A DNA stretch of 64,000 nt from Lolium rigidum (taxonomy: Eukaryota; Streptophyta; Magnoliopsida; Poales; Poaceae). A program made the position numbers and the translations under genes. Shown here in pieces: positions 48,512 to 59,312 of this stretch; positions within the stretch are counted from its first letter, which is position 1, and every line of letters begins with the position of its first letter. Location: contig NC_061514.1 of NCBI RefSeq assembly GCF_022539505.1, positions 247,244,124-247,308,123 of the forward strand, in the 5' to 3' direction. The notes under the pieces were generated by a model, which was not told where the DNA came from, did not search any database, and worked only from the letters and a program-made list of their open reading frames with translations.

Positions 48512-49192
48512 TCACTGCTGGTGCGACGAGGACGGCATCTTCTTCACCTGATCCCTGGCGACGCGCACGCCGCGGAAGGGGTTTTCGCGCGGGAAGCCGC
48601 CGTTGTACATGACTTCCAAGTAGCCGTCCTCTGCATCGGAGACGACTACGGCGCTGAGCATGATAAAGATTCGCACGCCCCTAGGCGTCGTCCCCGTCGG
48701 CGTCCGCACGCGCACCCTTGTTCCTTTCTGGATGGGCTCGGAGTCGGCCGAAGACGTGACAACTGGTGGCGTTGTTCGGGAGATCGGCGCGGATGACTTC
48801 TTGGTCGCCGCTTTGGCCGGCTTGTGCGACACCGGCAGGAACTGGTTCTTCTTCGCCGCTCCGGCTCGCTCGTCCAGGATCGGCGCAGGCGGCTTCTGGA
48901 TTCTCCCGTTGGTGACGCCGGAAACCTTCATGGCGAACGGTATCGGCGGGTCTCGGCGCTTCACGATGGCCGCTGCGGCTGGCTTGCGCGGGATCGGCGC
49001 GGGCAACTTCTTCTGGATGACTGATCCTGCTGCGTTGGGGATGGACGGTGGAGGAGATGATTTCTTCACGATCCGTCCCTTCGCCACGGCGGCGAGATTC
49101 CGACGCCGATCGAGCTCGCGGTGGATCTCGCGCAGGGCGGCGGACGGGCGGTTAGGCATGAGAGCAAGCATGGCGATGGATTCTGCGAACAC
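48512..49192 (-). CDS. unknown 226-residue basic Pro/Lys-rich protein
   Basis: A single uninterrupted frame runs from ATG at 49192 to a stop at 48512. The N-terminus is MFAESIAMLALMPNRPSAAL followed by REIHRELDRRRNLAAVAKGR. The middle is disordered, with repeated K-K-S/P and PIP motifs (KKLPAPIPRKPAAAAIVKRR, KKSSAPISRTTPPVV). The C-terminal 80 residues look folded: KGTRVRVRTPTG, VRIFIMLSAVVVSDAEDGYL then EVMYNGGFPRENPF and VRVARDQVK. That beta-rich pattern resembles a small Tudor/SH3-like fold, but this is a guess. I recall similar uncharacterised grass proteins. It lies about 790 bp upstream of the acyltransferase on the same strand. No intron is needed. Confidence 0.65.
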   Translation of the reverse strand: MFAESIAMLALMPNRPSAALREIHRELDRRRNLAAVAKGRIVKKSSPPPSIPNAAGSVIQKKLPAPIPRKPAAAAIVKRRDPPIPFAMKVSGVTNGRIQKPPAPILDERAGAAKKNQFLPVSHKPAKAATKKSSAPISRTTPPVVTSSADSEPIQKGTRVRVRTPTGTTPRGVRIFIMLSAVVVSDAEDGYLEVMYNGGFPRENPFRGVRVARDQVKKMPSSSHQQ

Positions 49193-49786
49193 GATGTAGA
49201 GGAGTGGATGGGATGGATCGTGCGGAAGTATGGGGGCGGTAGCAAGGACTATATGGATCGAGTGTCACCGAGTTGGTATCGGAAATGAAAAGCGTAGCGC
49301 GTAGGAACCAAGCAGATGGCGGGGAAGATCAAATACGATTCGGATTTGAATATTTGGATCGGACTGATGGCCTGATCTATGGCGTCGGCTTTGGTAATGC
49401 AACTAGGACCACTACGCCGCGTCGAAGGCCCGAATCCGAGGCGAGCTAGGAGTCTTCCAGCACCTATGACACTTCGCGTCGTCGTCTCACCGAAGAAACC
49501 ATGCGCCGCCGTCAGCTAGAGAGCCAGCTGAGGAGGACCGCCAAGAACATAAGTCGCCGCCGAGCCACACAGAGTAGCCGGCGACCCTGCCCGGAGGAAT
49601 CGCGCTCGGACGCCGACCGGTCAGTCGTTCGCTTCCACCGCTTCCCGTTTCAGCAACGACGCAGCAGTGGCACCAGCTCCGCGCCGCGTTGGCGGTGTCG
49701 AAGCCGGCCTCGAGCACGCACGCACGGACTCGCGGGCGCCCTCTGTCTCCCATTCCCGCCACGACGCGGCAACGCCACCAGCCTTA
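49193..49786. other. upstream region of the 226-residue gene
   Basis: No gene supported. As the 5' flank of a minus-strand gene it should contain its promoter; I see no confident TATA box. TTA at 49784-49786 is the left target duplication of the Harbinger-like element. Confidence 0.4.
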
Positions 49787-51077
49787 GAGCATCCCAGCCG
49801 TTCGACCCCGGGCGAAAATCCGGATTTAACAAACATCAGATTGGATGTAAAAAGAGCGTGGGGCAACATTTTCCTAGTCGCACCCCCTGCTTTCGCCCAT
49901 TCAGCGGCGATAGATTGAAAATATTGTCTTCCCGCTACACAAAAGAATCGTCAATGTCCGGCGATCGGCTCAGCCACATTCCGGCGATCGAAACTAGACG
50001 ACTACAGGCTCATCGGCGGTCCCGTCCTGAGCAATAGCGTCAGGCGCGGCATCGGGCGTTGCATCAGCGTCTGGCGTGACATCGTCAGGCGCATCATCGG
50101 CGTCTGCAGTTGTCGAAGCGGCGGGAGTAGACGTCGAAGTGGAGGACGAAGGAGCCGACGGTGGCCCCGGAGGATATCTTGGCGATGGGCGTGTACCAAG
50201 CCCTCGTCTCCTCGTCCATGTTGGCGTCCTTGCCGCCGATCAGGAACGCAATGTCGGTGTTCCTCTTCTTCGCCGCGGTTGTTTCCTTGAGCAAGGCAAT
50301 CCGGACGTCCTGGTTGGCGAGCATCGCCTTCCACCGCACGTCGTGCTTGTCGTCCCTCCTGGCGGCGTGCGCCCTCGTGTCGGCCCAGCACTTGTCGAAT
50401 GACGCGTGCAACCTGTCGGCTGGATGGCCGACCTTCTTCTTCTCTTCCAGCTTCTTCTGGCCTTGCTCGGGGCGGCCCGCCGACGCGGCAGGGGCTGAAT
50501 TGTCGGGGTTGTACTGCTCGCCGTTGTTGTTGGCGAGATTCTTGCGCACCGCCTTCCACTTGTCGCACTCCGAGATGCGGGCGAACACGTTTCGTTCCGC
50601 CGCCGCTCCTGATCCGCCGCCCACTCCGCGTTTGACATGCCCGGCGGCCTCTGTCTTGGCGCCCGCGGCTTCCTCGCCTTCGGCGCGCCATCAGCGGCGA
50701 GCTTCTTCGGCGGCATGGTGGTGGAAGGGAAGAGGAGGAGCTGCAAATGTGGGGGAGAATGGTGTAGCTCCGAATTTCGGCGGGGAAAATGCTTCTATGC
50801 GACGCAATTTGGAGGGAAAACGAAATTAATGGAGGGAACTACCGGTTGTTTTGTCACCGACAACACGGGTCCGCTCGACGTTTCGCGCGTGTTTGTTTCG
50901 TCCGGAGACCTCGGCCGGGTCTCGGTAACCCAGGGATGGTCTGTGCTCTCCGGACGGATGAAAGGCCTAATCCGGACGAAAACGAGGAGCCGGGGGCGCG
51001 GCTGGGCCATTTTCGTCCATCCGGATGAAAAAAAAGGCGTCCTGGGGGACTCGTCGGGGAGACGGCTGGGGATGCTC
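49787..51077 (-). mobile_element. Harbinger-like element with TTA duplications
   Basis: The ends GAGCATCCCAGCCG (49787) and the complement of GGCTGGGGATGCTC (to 51077) are inverted repeats differing by one base. TTA flanks both sides (49784-49786 and 51078-51080), the PIF/Harbinger target. At 1291 bp it has no transposase and carries one accessory-type ORF on the minus strand. Confidence 0.88.
50094..50716 (-). pseudogene. Harbinger-associated accessory ORF (NAM-associated C-terminal type)
   Basis: ATG at 50716 opens MPPKKLAADGAPKARKPRAP then PPGMSNAEWAADQERR. The frame changes near 50600 and continues as ARISECDKWKAVRKNLANNN and the helical block RWKAMLANQDVRIALLKETT then AAKKRNTDIAFLIGGKDANM with DEETRAWY. 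This pattern fits the plant NAM-associated C-terminal domain (PF14303), often carried by Harbinger relatives next to a Myb-like domain. That identification is from memory of the family pattern. The frameshift and short length make it a remnant. Confidence 0.55.
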
Positions 51078-51080
51078 TTA

Positions 51081-52900
51081 GTTCATGGACATGTAGATCA
51101 GGTTGTCTCAGCGCATCATCTATATGCTGATGTTTGTTTTGGTGCAATGTGTGAACTTATAATAAGTGGAGTGATGTAATGGTTATGTAAGTAAGTTTAA
51201 AACCTCTATGATCTATGTGTTGGATGTAGTGGACCTCTATGATGATATTATATAAGTAAGTGTGGTACCTATCTATCACCAGTATTCATGTAGTCTACTG
51301 GATGTCTTGGTTTATTGCTAAAATGGGATGTTGTTCATCACTTTACTTTGAGTTTTGCAATATGAATGGTAGAGCGATATAAAATAGGTTTGATGTTATA
51401 TATTTCAAAGTAGATGAAAATGGTAAATAAATTGAATCATAGTAATGTATTTATGTCTTATTTATTCTTTGAATTAATATCTATTTATCATACTGTTAGG
51501 GTTTAATTATGTAAAGAAAACATATATGATAGAAAAAATTAAAAATGTTGCATGCAGAATGGGCTATAGCAGGCCAATATACCTTCTACCAGCCCTACTT
51601 CTTTCATCTCCCAAAACTCAATAATAACATTAAATAAATTTGACCACTTATTTAAAACCGCCTCCTTATTATACTCACTAGTTTCCTAATCAAATTAAAA
51701 TCAACCCACAATTAAAGTTGACCCCCTCTGCCTTTGCTGACATCACTGAATCATCAAATAAGCTTTTAAATATATATTTAATTATAGGGTCCTTACATCA
51801 CATGTGACTGGATATTTTCAAAGGGAATGACTAATTGTCACTTGACTGAAAATTGGATGACATCGTCGAACCTGAGCTAGAACACATGCTAGAACTTATG
51901 GATATAACATGAACCACGATGCAATCAAACACTTTAAGATATTTTTCTCGGTTGCAACCTCATGCGCAACTGAGAAAATATCAGTTCCAAGCAATGTTGC
52001 ACCTTATGGCTAGAGCAAAACATGTTGTAATCTAATTGTTTAAGAGTCAAGCAAGAATTAAGCTACTTTCTCAATCGTTGGAGAACTAGCAAAACCGTTT
52101 TCCTAAATGTAGTCACTTTTTCCTAGGCCATTAGATCACCCATCCAACGGTCCACGTGTCACTCTCATCAATTCACCACTCCGGTGCTCCCTCATAACTG
52201 CCTCTCACCCCCCCTCCCTCCTGGACACCGCCATCCGTTTTCCCCACCCATGGATTATGTTTACCTCCTACTACCGAGAAGTCTGTACCTTTCTACTTGC
52301 CCTTGCCCTTCATATCAGGTTTTTCTCTGGCGTCAACCCTGTTTCGATACAAGTTAGTCGGAAAGGAAGAAATTTCACTTTTGATCTTTGAATTCTAGTG
52401 AAAGTTCATTTTTAATCCTAGAATTTCCGCTTGGTTCAAAATAAACCTTGAACTGTGAGAATCTTTTAGTCTTTATCCCGATTGAGCCAGGAAAATATCT
52501 CCCACTAGTAGCTAAAATACTCTAGGCAATGGTGAAGGGCGGAGGGGCAGAACGATGCAAGCATGCGGTTTGTATGGCGCAACGCTTGATTGGTTCTGGC
52601 ACATGGGTTTCAATTTTTTGCATTAAGATTTTGGGTTCCACATCTTAGTTGGTTGATTGATTGTTTTTCCTTTCCACGGCAACGATTTCCCCAACTCAAT
52701 CGAAAAGGGATGAAAAATGGACTATTCTAAGAGTTGGAGATTTGTTTAAAACTAAAAATAATTTTTAGGACGAAAGTGAACTTCTCAAATAATGAAAGGA
52801 CGAGAAGTGGACCTTCTTCGTAAGAAACATATCTAGTGATACTAAAACTGGCGATTTACACAAAAATAACGCTTTATGGAAAAAAACGCACGAAATGACC
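51081..52900. other. AT-rich intergenic stretch
   Basis: No gene or terminal repeat recognised; stops abound in every frame. A degraded repeat containing TTTGATC/TTCATTTTTAATCC lines lies near 52370-52500. Confidence 0.4.
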
Positions 52901-52934
52901 CTCCGATCAAATATTCCACGCCTCTAACCTTTTT

Positions 52935-53062
52935 GTGTGGCGCCCTTGTGAAGGCGCCACACCTCGTGGAAGCGGCGCGACACATTGTTGGCTGACAGGT
53001 TTAAGCCACCACGTATGACAGAATGTGTGGTGCTCTTGCGAAGGGAGCCACACAGAAGGGTG
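52935..53062 (+). repeat. inverted-repeat pair, GTGTGGCGCC type
   Basis: GTGTGGCGCC (52935) and GGCGCCACAC (to 52962) form a near-perfect 10 bp stem with an 8-base loop. A diverged copy follows around 53024-53053 (GTGTGGTGCTC ... GGAGCCACAC). Confidence 0.7.
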
Positions 53063-53074
53063 TGGAGCCCTTGC

Positions 53075-53812
53075 CACTACTAGGAATAGCCACTGGCACA
53101 CAGTTTTGGGCTATCCCCGGCGCTTTTGTACTCGCCGGTGATCACCTCGCCGGTGGTAATGAGCTACCCCAGACGTTTTTGTATTCGCCAACGGTAAGAT
53201 AAAAATACCCCCCGCGCTTTGCCCTACTTTCCGGTGGTATCAATTTTTGCAAATAAAAAAAGGGTGAGAGGCGCATCTGCAGCGCCAGGCTACCCAAGTA
53301 ATGGTGTGTACAAATTACAAAATATTCCAGAAGTAAAAATTATACAACCAAGAACTACAAGACCCTAAAAAGAAAAGTAAAAGCGATCAAGTCCGATCTC
53401 GATGGTGGCCTAGATCCCACCGCCGCACGCCACCATCCCGCTCGACGACGACGGCGGCTATCTCCTGGCTCCCGATCTGTATGGAGGCGCAGAGGGGCAG
53501 TAGGAGGGAGCCTGCCTGGATGCCGTCGGGGGTTGAGGAGGAAGGAGCGCAGAGGCGCGGCCGAGCGGAAGATGGTTTGCGTGGGGGAAGAGGAGGCGAC
53601 GGAGAGGCGGCCAGGGAAAGAGGCGCTCGGGCGCGCGTCGGTGATGTGCAAGACAGGGAGAACTCTAAGGAGGCGACGGGATCGAGCGGCGACGCAGGCG
53701 GCGGCGGAAGGATCGCCTAGATCTCGCGTCAACCGTCGCCGGGAACTTGGTCGCCATCTCATGCTCCCTGCGGATGGCTCGCCGTTGTTGGTGCCACGAT
53801 TCATGGGTCCAC
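53075..53812 (+). mobile_element. CACTA element, left end, interrupted by Athila element G
   Basis: CACTACTAGGAATAGCCACT at 53075 is a cereal CACTA terminus. Subterminal CGCCGGTGGTA-like repeats follow (about 53144-53230). GC-rich sequence from about 53385 to 53810 may be a captured exon or leader; I cannot identify it. The Sabrina-like LTR starts at 53813, so the rest of this CACTA lies past the window edge or is lost. Confidence 0.7.
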
Positions 53813-55261
53813 TGATACGTCTCCGACGTATCGATAATTTCTTATGTTCCATGCCACATTATTGATGATATCTACATGTTTTATACGCATTATATGTCGT
53901 ATTTATGCATTTTCCGGCACTAACCTATTAACGAGATGCCGAAGAGCCAGTTGTTGTTTTCTGCTGTTTTTGGTTTCAGAAATCCTAGTAAGGAAATATT
54001 CTCGGAATTGACGAAATCAACGCCCAGGGTCCTATTTTTGCACGAAGCTTCCAGAAGGCCGAGGGGGAAAGGAAGTGGGGCCACGAGGCGCCGACACCAC
54101 AGGGCGGCGCGGCCTGGCCCTTGGCCGCGCGGCCCTGGTGTGTGGGGCCCTCGTGTGGCTCCCCGCGTTGCCCTCCCGCCTACTTAAAGCCTTCGTCGCG
54201 AAACCCCCAGTACCGAGAGCCACGATACGGAAAACCTTCCAGAGACGCCGCCGCCGCCAATCCCATCTCGGGGGATTCAGGAGATCGCCTCCGGCACCCT
54301 GCCGGAGAGGGGAATCATCTCCCGGAGGACTCTTCACCGCCATGGTCGCCTCCGGAGTGATGAGTGAGTAGTTTACCCCTGGACTATGGGTCCATAGCAG
54401 TAGCTAGATGGTTGTCTTCTCCTCATGTGCTTCATTGTCGGATCTTGTGAGCTGCCTAACATGATCAAGATCATCTATCTGTAATTCTATATGTTGTGTT
54501 TGTCGGGATCCGATGGATAGAGAATACTATGTTATGTTGGTTATCAATCTATTACCTATGTGTTGTTTATGATCTTGCATGCTCTCCGTTATTAGTAGAG
54601 GCTCTGGCCAAGTTTTTGCTCTTAACTCCAAGAGGGAGTATTTATGCTCGATAGTAGGTTCATGCCTCCATTAAATCTGGGACAGTGACAGAAAGTTCTA
54701 AGGTTGTGGATGTGCTGTTGCCACTAGAGATAAAACATTGATGCTATGTCCGAGGATGTAGTTATTGATTACATTATGCACCATACTTAATGCAATTGTC
54801 TGTTGTTTGCAACTTAATACTGGAAGGGGTTCGGATGATAACCTGAAGGTGGAATTTTTAGGCATAGATGCATGCTGGATAGCGGTCTATGTACTTTGTC
54901 GTGATTCCCAATTAAATCTCACAATACTCATTATATCATGTATGTGCATTGTCATGCCCTCTCTATTTGTCAATTGCCCGACTGTAATTTGTTCACCCAA
55001 CATGCTATTTATCTTATGGGAGAGACACCTCTAGTGAACTGTGGACCCCGGTCCATTCTTTTACATCTGAAATACAAATCTGCTGCTATTGTTCTACTGT
55101 TTTCTGCAAGGGATTTCTATTTTCGTGCCCTCAAGTCCTTAGTTGTACTCAGTTTTCCCCAGCTCCTTAGTTTTTCCTCAGTTTTCCCCAAGCCCTTGTC
55201 TGAACCGCAGAAGGAGCTCGGACGGAAGGAATCCGTTAAGTTGACCGTTCCGTGCTGACGA

Positions 55262-55400
55262 GTGGGTCGTGTCGTTTGTGGGGTCGCGTCGTGTGGGACC
55301 GCGTCGTGTGGGGCTGGTAGGAAGGGACCGCGTGGGACAGGACGAGGCCGTGTTTGTGTGGCCGTAGCGTGTGGGGCCGTAGCGTGTGGAGCCGTGTGGG
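55262..55400 (+). repeat. GC-rich degenerate tandem repeat
   Basis: Variants of GTGTGGGGCCGTAGC/GTCGTGTGGGACCGC recur about every 15-25 bases just inside the left inverted repeat of element H. Confidence 0.7.
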
Positions 55401-55727
55401 TCCGGGACGGGGGCACGAGTGGTTTCTGTCTCTTCCGCCCAGATTAGCAGTTTTCAATGTACCTTTTTCCTCTCTATCGCTCGATCTCATTCATATTTGA
55501 TAGCCCAAATTGGTAGCAAATCTAGAGCAGCTTCTCCTTCTGTTTTTTAACGCCATTCATTTCTTTATGCCTTCGTTTTTACCCAATCAGGTAGGAAATC
55601 TAGGGCACAAATCCAGAGAAAAAATATAGGATAAGCTGCATACAGCAACCAACATAGCATAGATATATTCAGGACAGATCCAAAAGTAGTACCGATAGAT
55701 CCAACATAAGCTACAATTTACATGAAA

Positions 55728-56914
55728 TTAAGCTGCTCTACAGATAGAGCAGTCACATACAAGAGTGCAAGTAGGCACGTTCAACGCCTCCAGGTAGCGC
55801 GTGTGACTCGCTTGGAGGTTGCGCAGGTGAATCCCAAGTGCTTTGTGTTTGGCCATGTACGCATGCACGTTCACGGTCCTTCCAACTCTAGCGCCACATC
55901 TGCCAATGGATTCAGCATGGTTCACCGGGGAGTTGAAGTCGGTGGCGCGGAGCTTCTCGTTGCGGAAGGGGCACTTGTAAATGCCTCGAGCAAAAGGGCC
56001 ATCGTAATGGCCGGACTGCAGCCTCCCGAGGACGTGACGAGTCTTGGTGTGGAAGGACTCGTCGTCGCTCGTCGACGTCGCTGCTCTGCACCTGTCACGT
56101 AGCACCAAAGATCGTGCAAAAAACACGGAGTCAATTGCAACGATGATGGAACAGAGAGTGAACAAAAAATCATGCATGATAATATGGGCTCGAAAAAAAG
56201 AGGTAGCCTCGGCTACATTGGACACACTTATATCCAGGATTTGAGTCGGCAAACCAAAGATCATGCACAACAAATTTGTACACACCAATTGTTTACTGAC
56301 CAAACCCTGAATCAATTTATGCCCAAATATTCATCATCATCGGCACAAATCTTAAACAAAAGCAAATCACAAACACTAATAACGCAAGATCTAACACAAA
56401 AGGATCGAACTAGGAACAGACGAACGAGTAATAACGCAAGATCTAACAAAAAGGATTGAACTAGGAACGGACGAACCGTAATAACGGTAGATCTAACACA
56501 AAATGATTGAAATGAGATAAGAACAAGGGAACAAAGGGTTACCTCCGGCTCGTTGTCGACGATGGTGGTGTCGTAGGGGTTCTCCGGCGCGTCGTACTGC
56601 ACCGGTTCGTACGGGTCCCAATCGACGGGGACCGGACGGTGGCGGCGGCCGATGCGCCGGCTGCTACGTTGGAAGCAGCGACGGGGGCCTGGACGGGGCG
56701 GCGGCCGATGCGCCGGCTGCTACGTTGGAAGCAGCGACGGGGGCCTCGGACGGGGGCGGCGGCCGATGCGCCGGCTGCTACGTTGGAAGCAGCGACGGGG
56801 GCCTCGGACGGGGGCGGCGGCCGATGCGCCGGCCGCTACGATGGAAGCAGACGACGGGGGCCCGGACGGGGCGGCGGCTGATGTGCCGACAATGGGCATC
56901 TCATTCTTCTCCAT
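55728..56914 (-). pseudogene. zf-XS domain gene in Mutator-like element H
   Basis: Minus strand. Exon 1 starts at ATG 56914 (MEKNEMPIVGTSAAAP), passes through a ~57 bp tandem repeat (56642-56870) coding for Ala/Pro-rich units, and ends at 56543 with ENPYDTTIVDNEPE before GTAACC. The last exon (about 56100-55728) reads SFHTKTRHVLGRLQSGHYDG, GIYKCPFRNEKLRATDF, NHAESIG, AYMAKHKALGIHLRNLQ and stops at 55730-55728. This resembles the zf-XS domain of SGS3/FDM-type RNA-silencing proteins and many short Triticeae zf-XS proteins. The second Cys of the expected CPFC is Arg. Repeat units of 56-58 bp break the exon 1 frame, and no obvious acceptor joins the exons in phase, so I call it a pseudogene. Confidence 0.6.
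56642..56870 (-). repeat. ~57 bp tandem repeat, four units, in zf-XS exon 1
   Basis: Units start at 56642, 56698, 56756 and 56814 (56, 58, 58 and 57 bp) with GCGGCGGCCGATGCGCCGGC at their head. A 57 bp unit is 19 codons; the 56 and 58 bp units shift the frame. Confidence 0.9.
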
Positions 56915-57837
56915 CGCCGGCGGTTTTCTTCGGGGTTTTTATTCGGTTGTGGAGAAGATGATGGGACAGGAGAGGCGGTTGCAGTGAGCCAGTGAGAACG
57001 TGCGTCGAGGGAGAGAAAGAGGGGCTCTATAAAGACGAAGGTGGCGTGTACCGCAACACGCGTCCGCTATGCACGGCAACACGCGTCCGCTATGCACGGC
57101 TGCAGCATGCACCGCTACCCGAGTCTAACCCTGGGACGTTTGGTGTACTCAGTTATAACCTCAGGCCTTATACAGAAATTTTATCTGTACTCAGTTTTCC
57201 CCTCGAGGACTTAGACCGGCAAGTGCAATATACTTAGTTTTACCCTCAAGTAGCTGGTCAACAGAGAGTCAACAAATGAGATTAACATAGCTAATTGAGT
57301 CATTTCATGCGCAAAAAAATCCAAAAAAATAAAAACATAGTGGCAACTACTCATGGAGTCTTCCTACGCAACCTGCCACCTAGAAAACCTTAACAAACAT
57401 ATATAAATCAAGTTTTACCACAAATTGCCACTTCTCGGAATCACTAGTGTAGCTATGAAGATGCATGGTTTTCCACCCAAACCCCTTTGCAAAACATCTT
57501 TCCCAAAACATAGTTTGTCTAAATGATGCCATAATTGTCACACGCATGTATATTTGAATTGCAAATAATTTGATGTAGCCCAATATGAATTATATTGTAC
57601 AAAACACACATTTTTCATTTTGTAATTCTTTTGTTTGAATCCCTTAGTCTATTTACTATTTATGTGCCCTTGGATTCTTAGTACTACTCAGCTTTGCCCT
57701 CAAGTACCGTCACAAATGCTCCGAGAAGCCCAAACTTATCCCGATTGGTTGAGCCGTTGTCACACGGATCGACTCCACGAACCGTTGATCCACTGATCTA
57801 ACGGGCAGTATACCCCTATCCGTCTCTTCGTGGCAAC

Positions 57838-57918
57838 CTCTCTCTCTCTCTCTCTTTGTGGCCACCCATCTCTCTCTCTCTCTCTCTTCGTGGCCACCCA
57901 TCTCTCTCTCTCTCTGTC
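57838..57918 (+). repeat. (CT)n microsatellite with interspersed unit
   Basis: Three CT runs are separated by the motif TTTGTGGCCACCCA or TTCGTGGCCACCCA. Confidence 0.9.
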
Positions 57919-57960
57919 GGTGGAGAATGCAATGACGAGTTTGCCACTTAATATATAGTT

Positions 57961-58604
57961 TGGGATATAGTATTGGTATTTTGAAACGGCCTAAAAGTGG
58001 TATAATTTTGTTATAAACATGAGGCATACATTTTTGCGGATTTCGGCGATTGCATTATTTGTCACCCCTATAACAATTATCAACTATCTTTAGCTGTCCT
58101 TTTCTTTTAGGGAATATAGTTTGGGATATGGTATTGGTATTTTGGAAAGGCCTAAAAGTGGTATAATTTTGGTATAAACATGAGGCATACATTTTTGCGG
58201 ATTTCGGCGATTGCATTATTTGTCACCCCTCTAACAATTATCAACTATCTTTAGCTGTCCTTTTCTTTTAGGGAATATAGTTTGGGATATGGTATTGGTA
58301 TTTTGGAAAGGCCTAAAAGTGGTATAATTTTGGTATAAACATGAGGCATACATATTTGCGGATTTCGGGGATTGCATTATTTGTCACCCCTCTAACAATT
58401 ATCAACTATCTTTAGCTGTCCTTTTCTTTTAGGGAATATAGTTTGGGATATAGTATTGGTATTTTGAAACGGCCTAAAAGTGGTATAATTTTGTTATAAA
58501 CATGAGGCATACATTTTTGCGGATTTCGGCGATTGCATTATTTGTCACCCCTCTAACAATTATCAACTATCTTTAGCTGTCCTTTTCTTTTAGGGAATAT
58601 AGTT
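57961..58604 (+). repeat. 161 bp tandem repeat, four copies
   Basis: Units starting TGGGATATAG or TGGGATATGG begin at 57961, 58122, 58283 and 58444, exactly 161 bp apart. Copies 1 and 4 share TTTTGAAACGG and TTTTGTTATAAAC; copies 2 and 3 share TTTTGGAAAGG and TTTTGGTATAAAC. Units are highly similar, so the array is young. Confidence 0.97.
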
Positions 58605-58702
58605 TGGTAATTTCGGTGAATGCACACACTAACTTTGAAAACAACTACAAGTACATGTAACTGAATAATGGATTTGTAACTAGGTATCCCTTGTAACAAC
58701 TT

Positions 58703-59312
58703 CTAGCGCCTGGTGAGCAATGATAAGAATCCGATCGTAATTATACAACAACAAAAATAACCAGCCATCAGATTAGCTTGCTTCTTCAACTCGATCAGCT
58801 GCATTAACTGCTTGTTCATTTTCTTCAGTTCTCCCTTCACTTCCACCAGTTCTGCATTGGGAGCATTAGGCATAATCGGAAGGTCCCTAATCGGAACGGC
58901 TCCTCTCTCCGCCGCATTCTCTACAGCAAGTCCCCCCTCCCAAATTGCGCCCCCAATAGCGCCAATTGATTCCCGCAACCGAAGCCTCCGAACGTACACA
59001 TCGATCCACTCGAAATGCCTGCATTTCTTCAAGATATGAAAACAACAACGTGAACCCTAAATCCCAAATTCGAGGGAATAACAAGAAAATCGAGAGAAAA
59101 CGAGAGAAATTGGAGCGAGATCTAACCTTATCCCCCTCTCTAGATGGCAAGCTCTCGCATGCAACGAACTCACGTCCACGGTTGCCGTTCTCGTCCGTCT
59201 TACGGATCGACCGCTTCGGAGGCTCCTGGCGTGGGCGGTCAGGGCATCTTGTCAAAGGCACGGGTCCATACTGCGGCCATGAAGAACGGAAGGTCGAAGA
59301 GAAACTAGACAT
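58703..59312 (-). CDS. GRF-type zinc-finger membrane protein gene in Mutator-like element H
   Basis: Minus strand, two exons: 59312-59127 (62 codons) and 59026-58703 (107 codons plus TAG), intron 59126-59027 (GTTAGA...TTGAAG), phase 0, 169 residues. Exon 1 reads MSSFSSTFRSSWPQYGPVPL then TRCPDRPRQEPPKR and NGNRGREFVACES. Exon 2 opens KCRHFEWIDVYVRRL, the rest of the GRF zinc finger, followed by a coiled coil (VEVKGELKKMNKQLMQLIEL) and a C-terminal hydrophobic tail GYFCCCIITIGFLSLL. This zinc finger plus coiled coil plus tail anchor is a common plant arrangement of unknown function. The ligand cysteine in CPxC is Arg here. The gene lies just inside the right TIR and is otherwise intact. Confidence 0.75.

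Noticed and set aside
49487..50037. Arg-rich frames around 49.5-50.0 kb on both strands
   Set aside because: They span the Harbinger boundary and its duplication and reflect GC-rich composition.
53355..53852. Minus-strand Arg/Ser-rich open frame near the CACTA end
   Set aside because: It crosses the boundary of the Athila LTR at 53813 and lacks any domain, so it cannot be a single gene.
57961..58604. Regular repeat that could be taken for a CRISPR array
   Set aside because: Units are 161 bp head-to-tail tandem copies without unique spacers, in a plant transposon.
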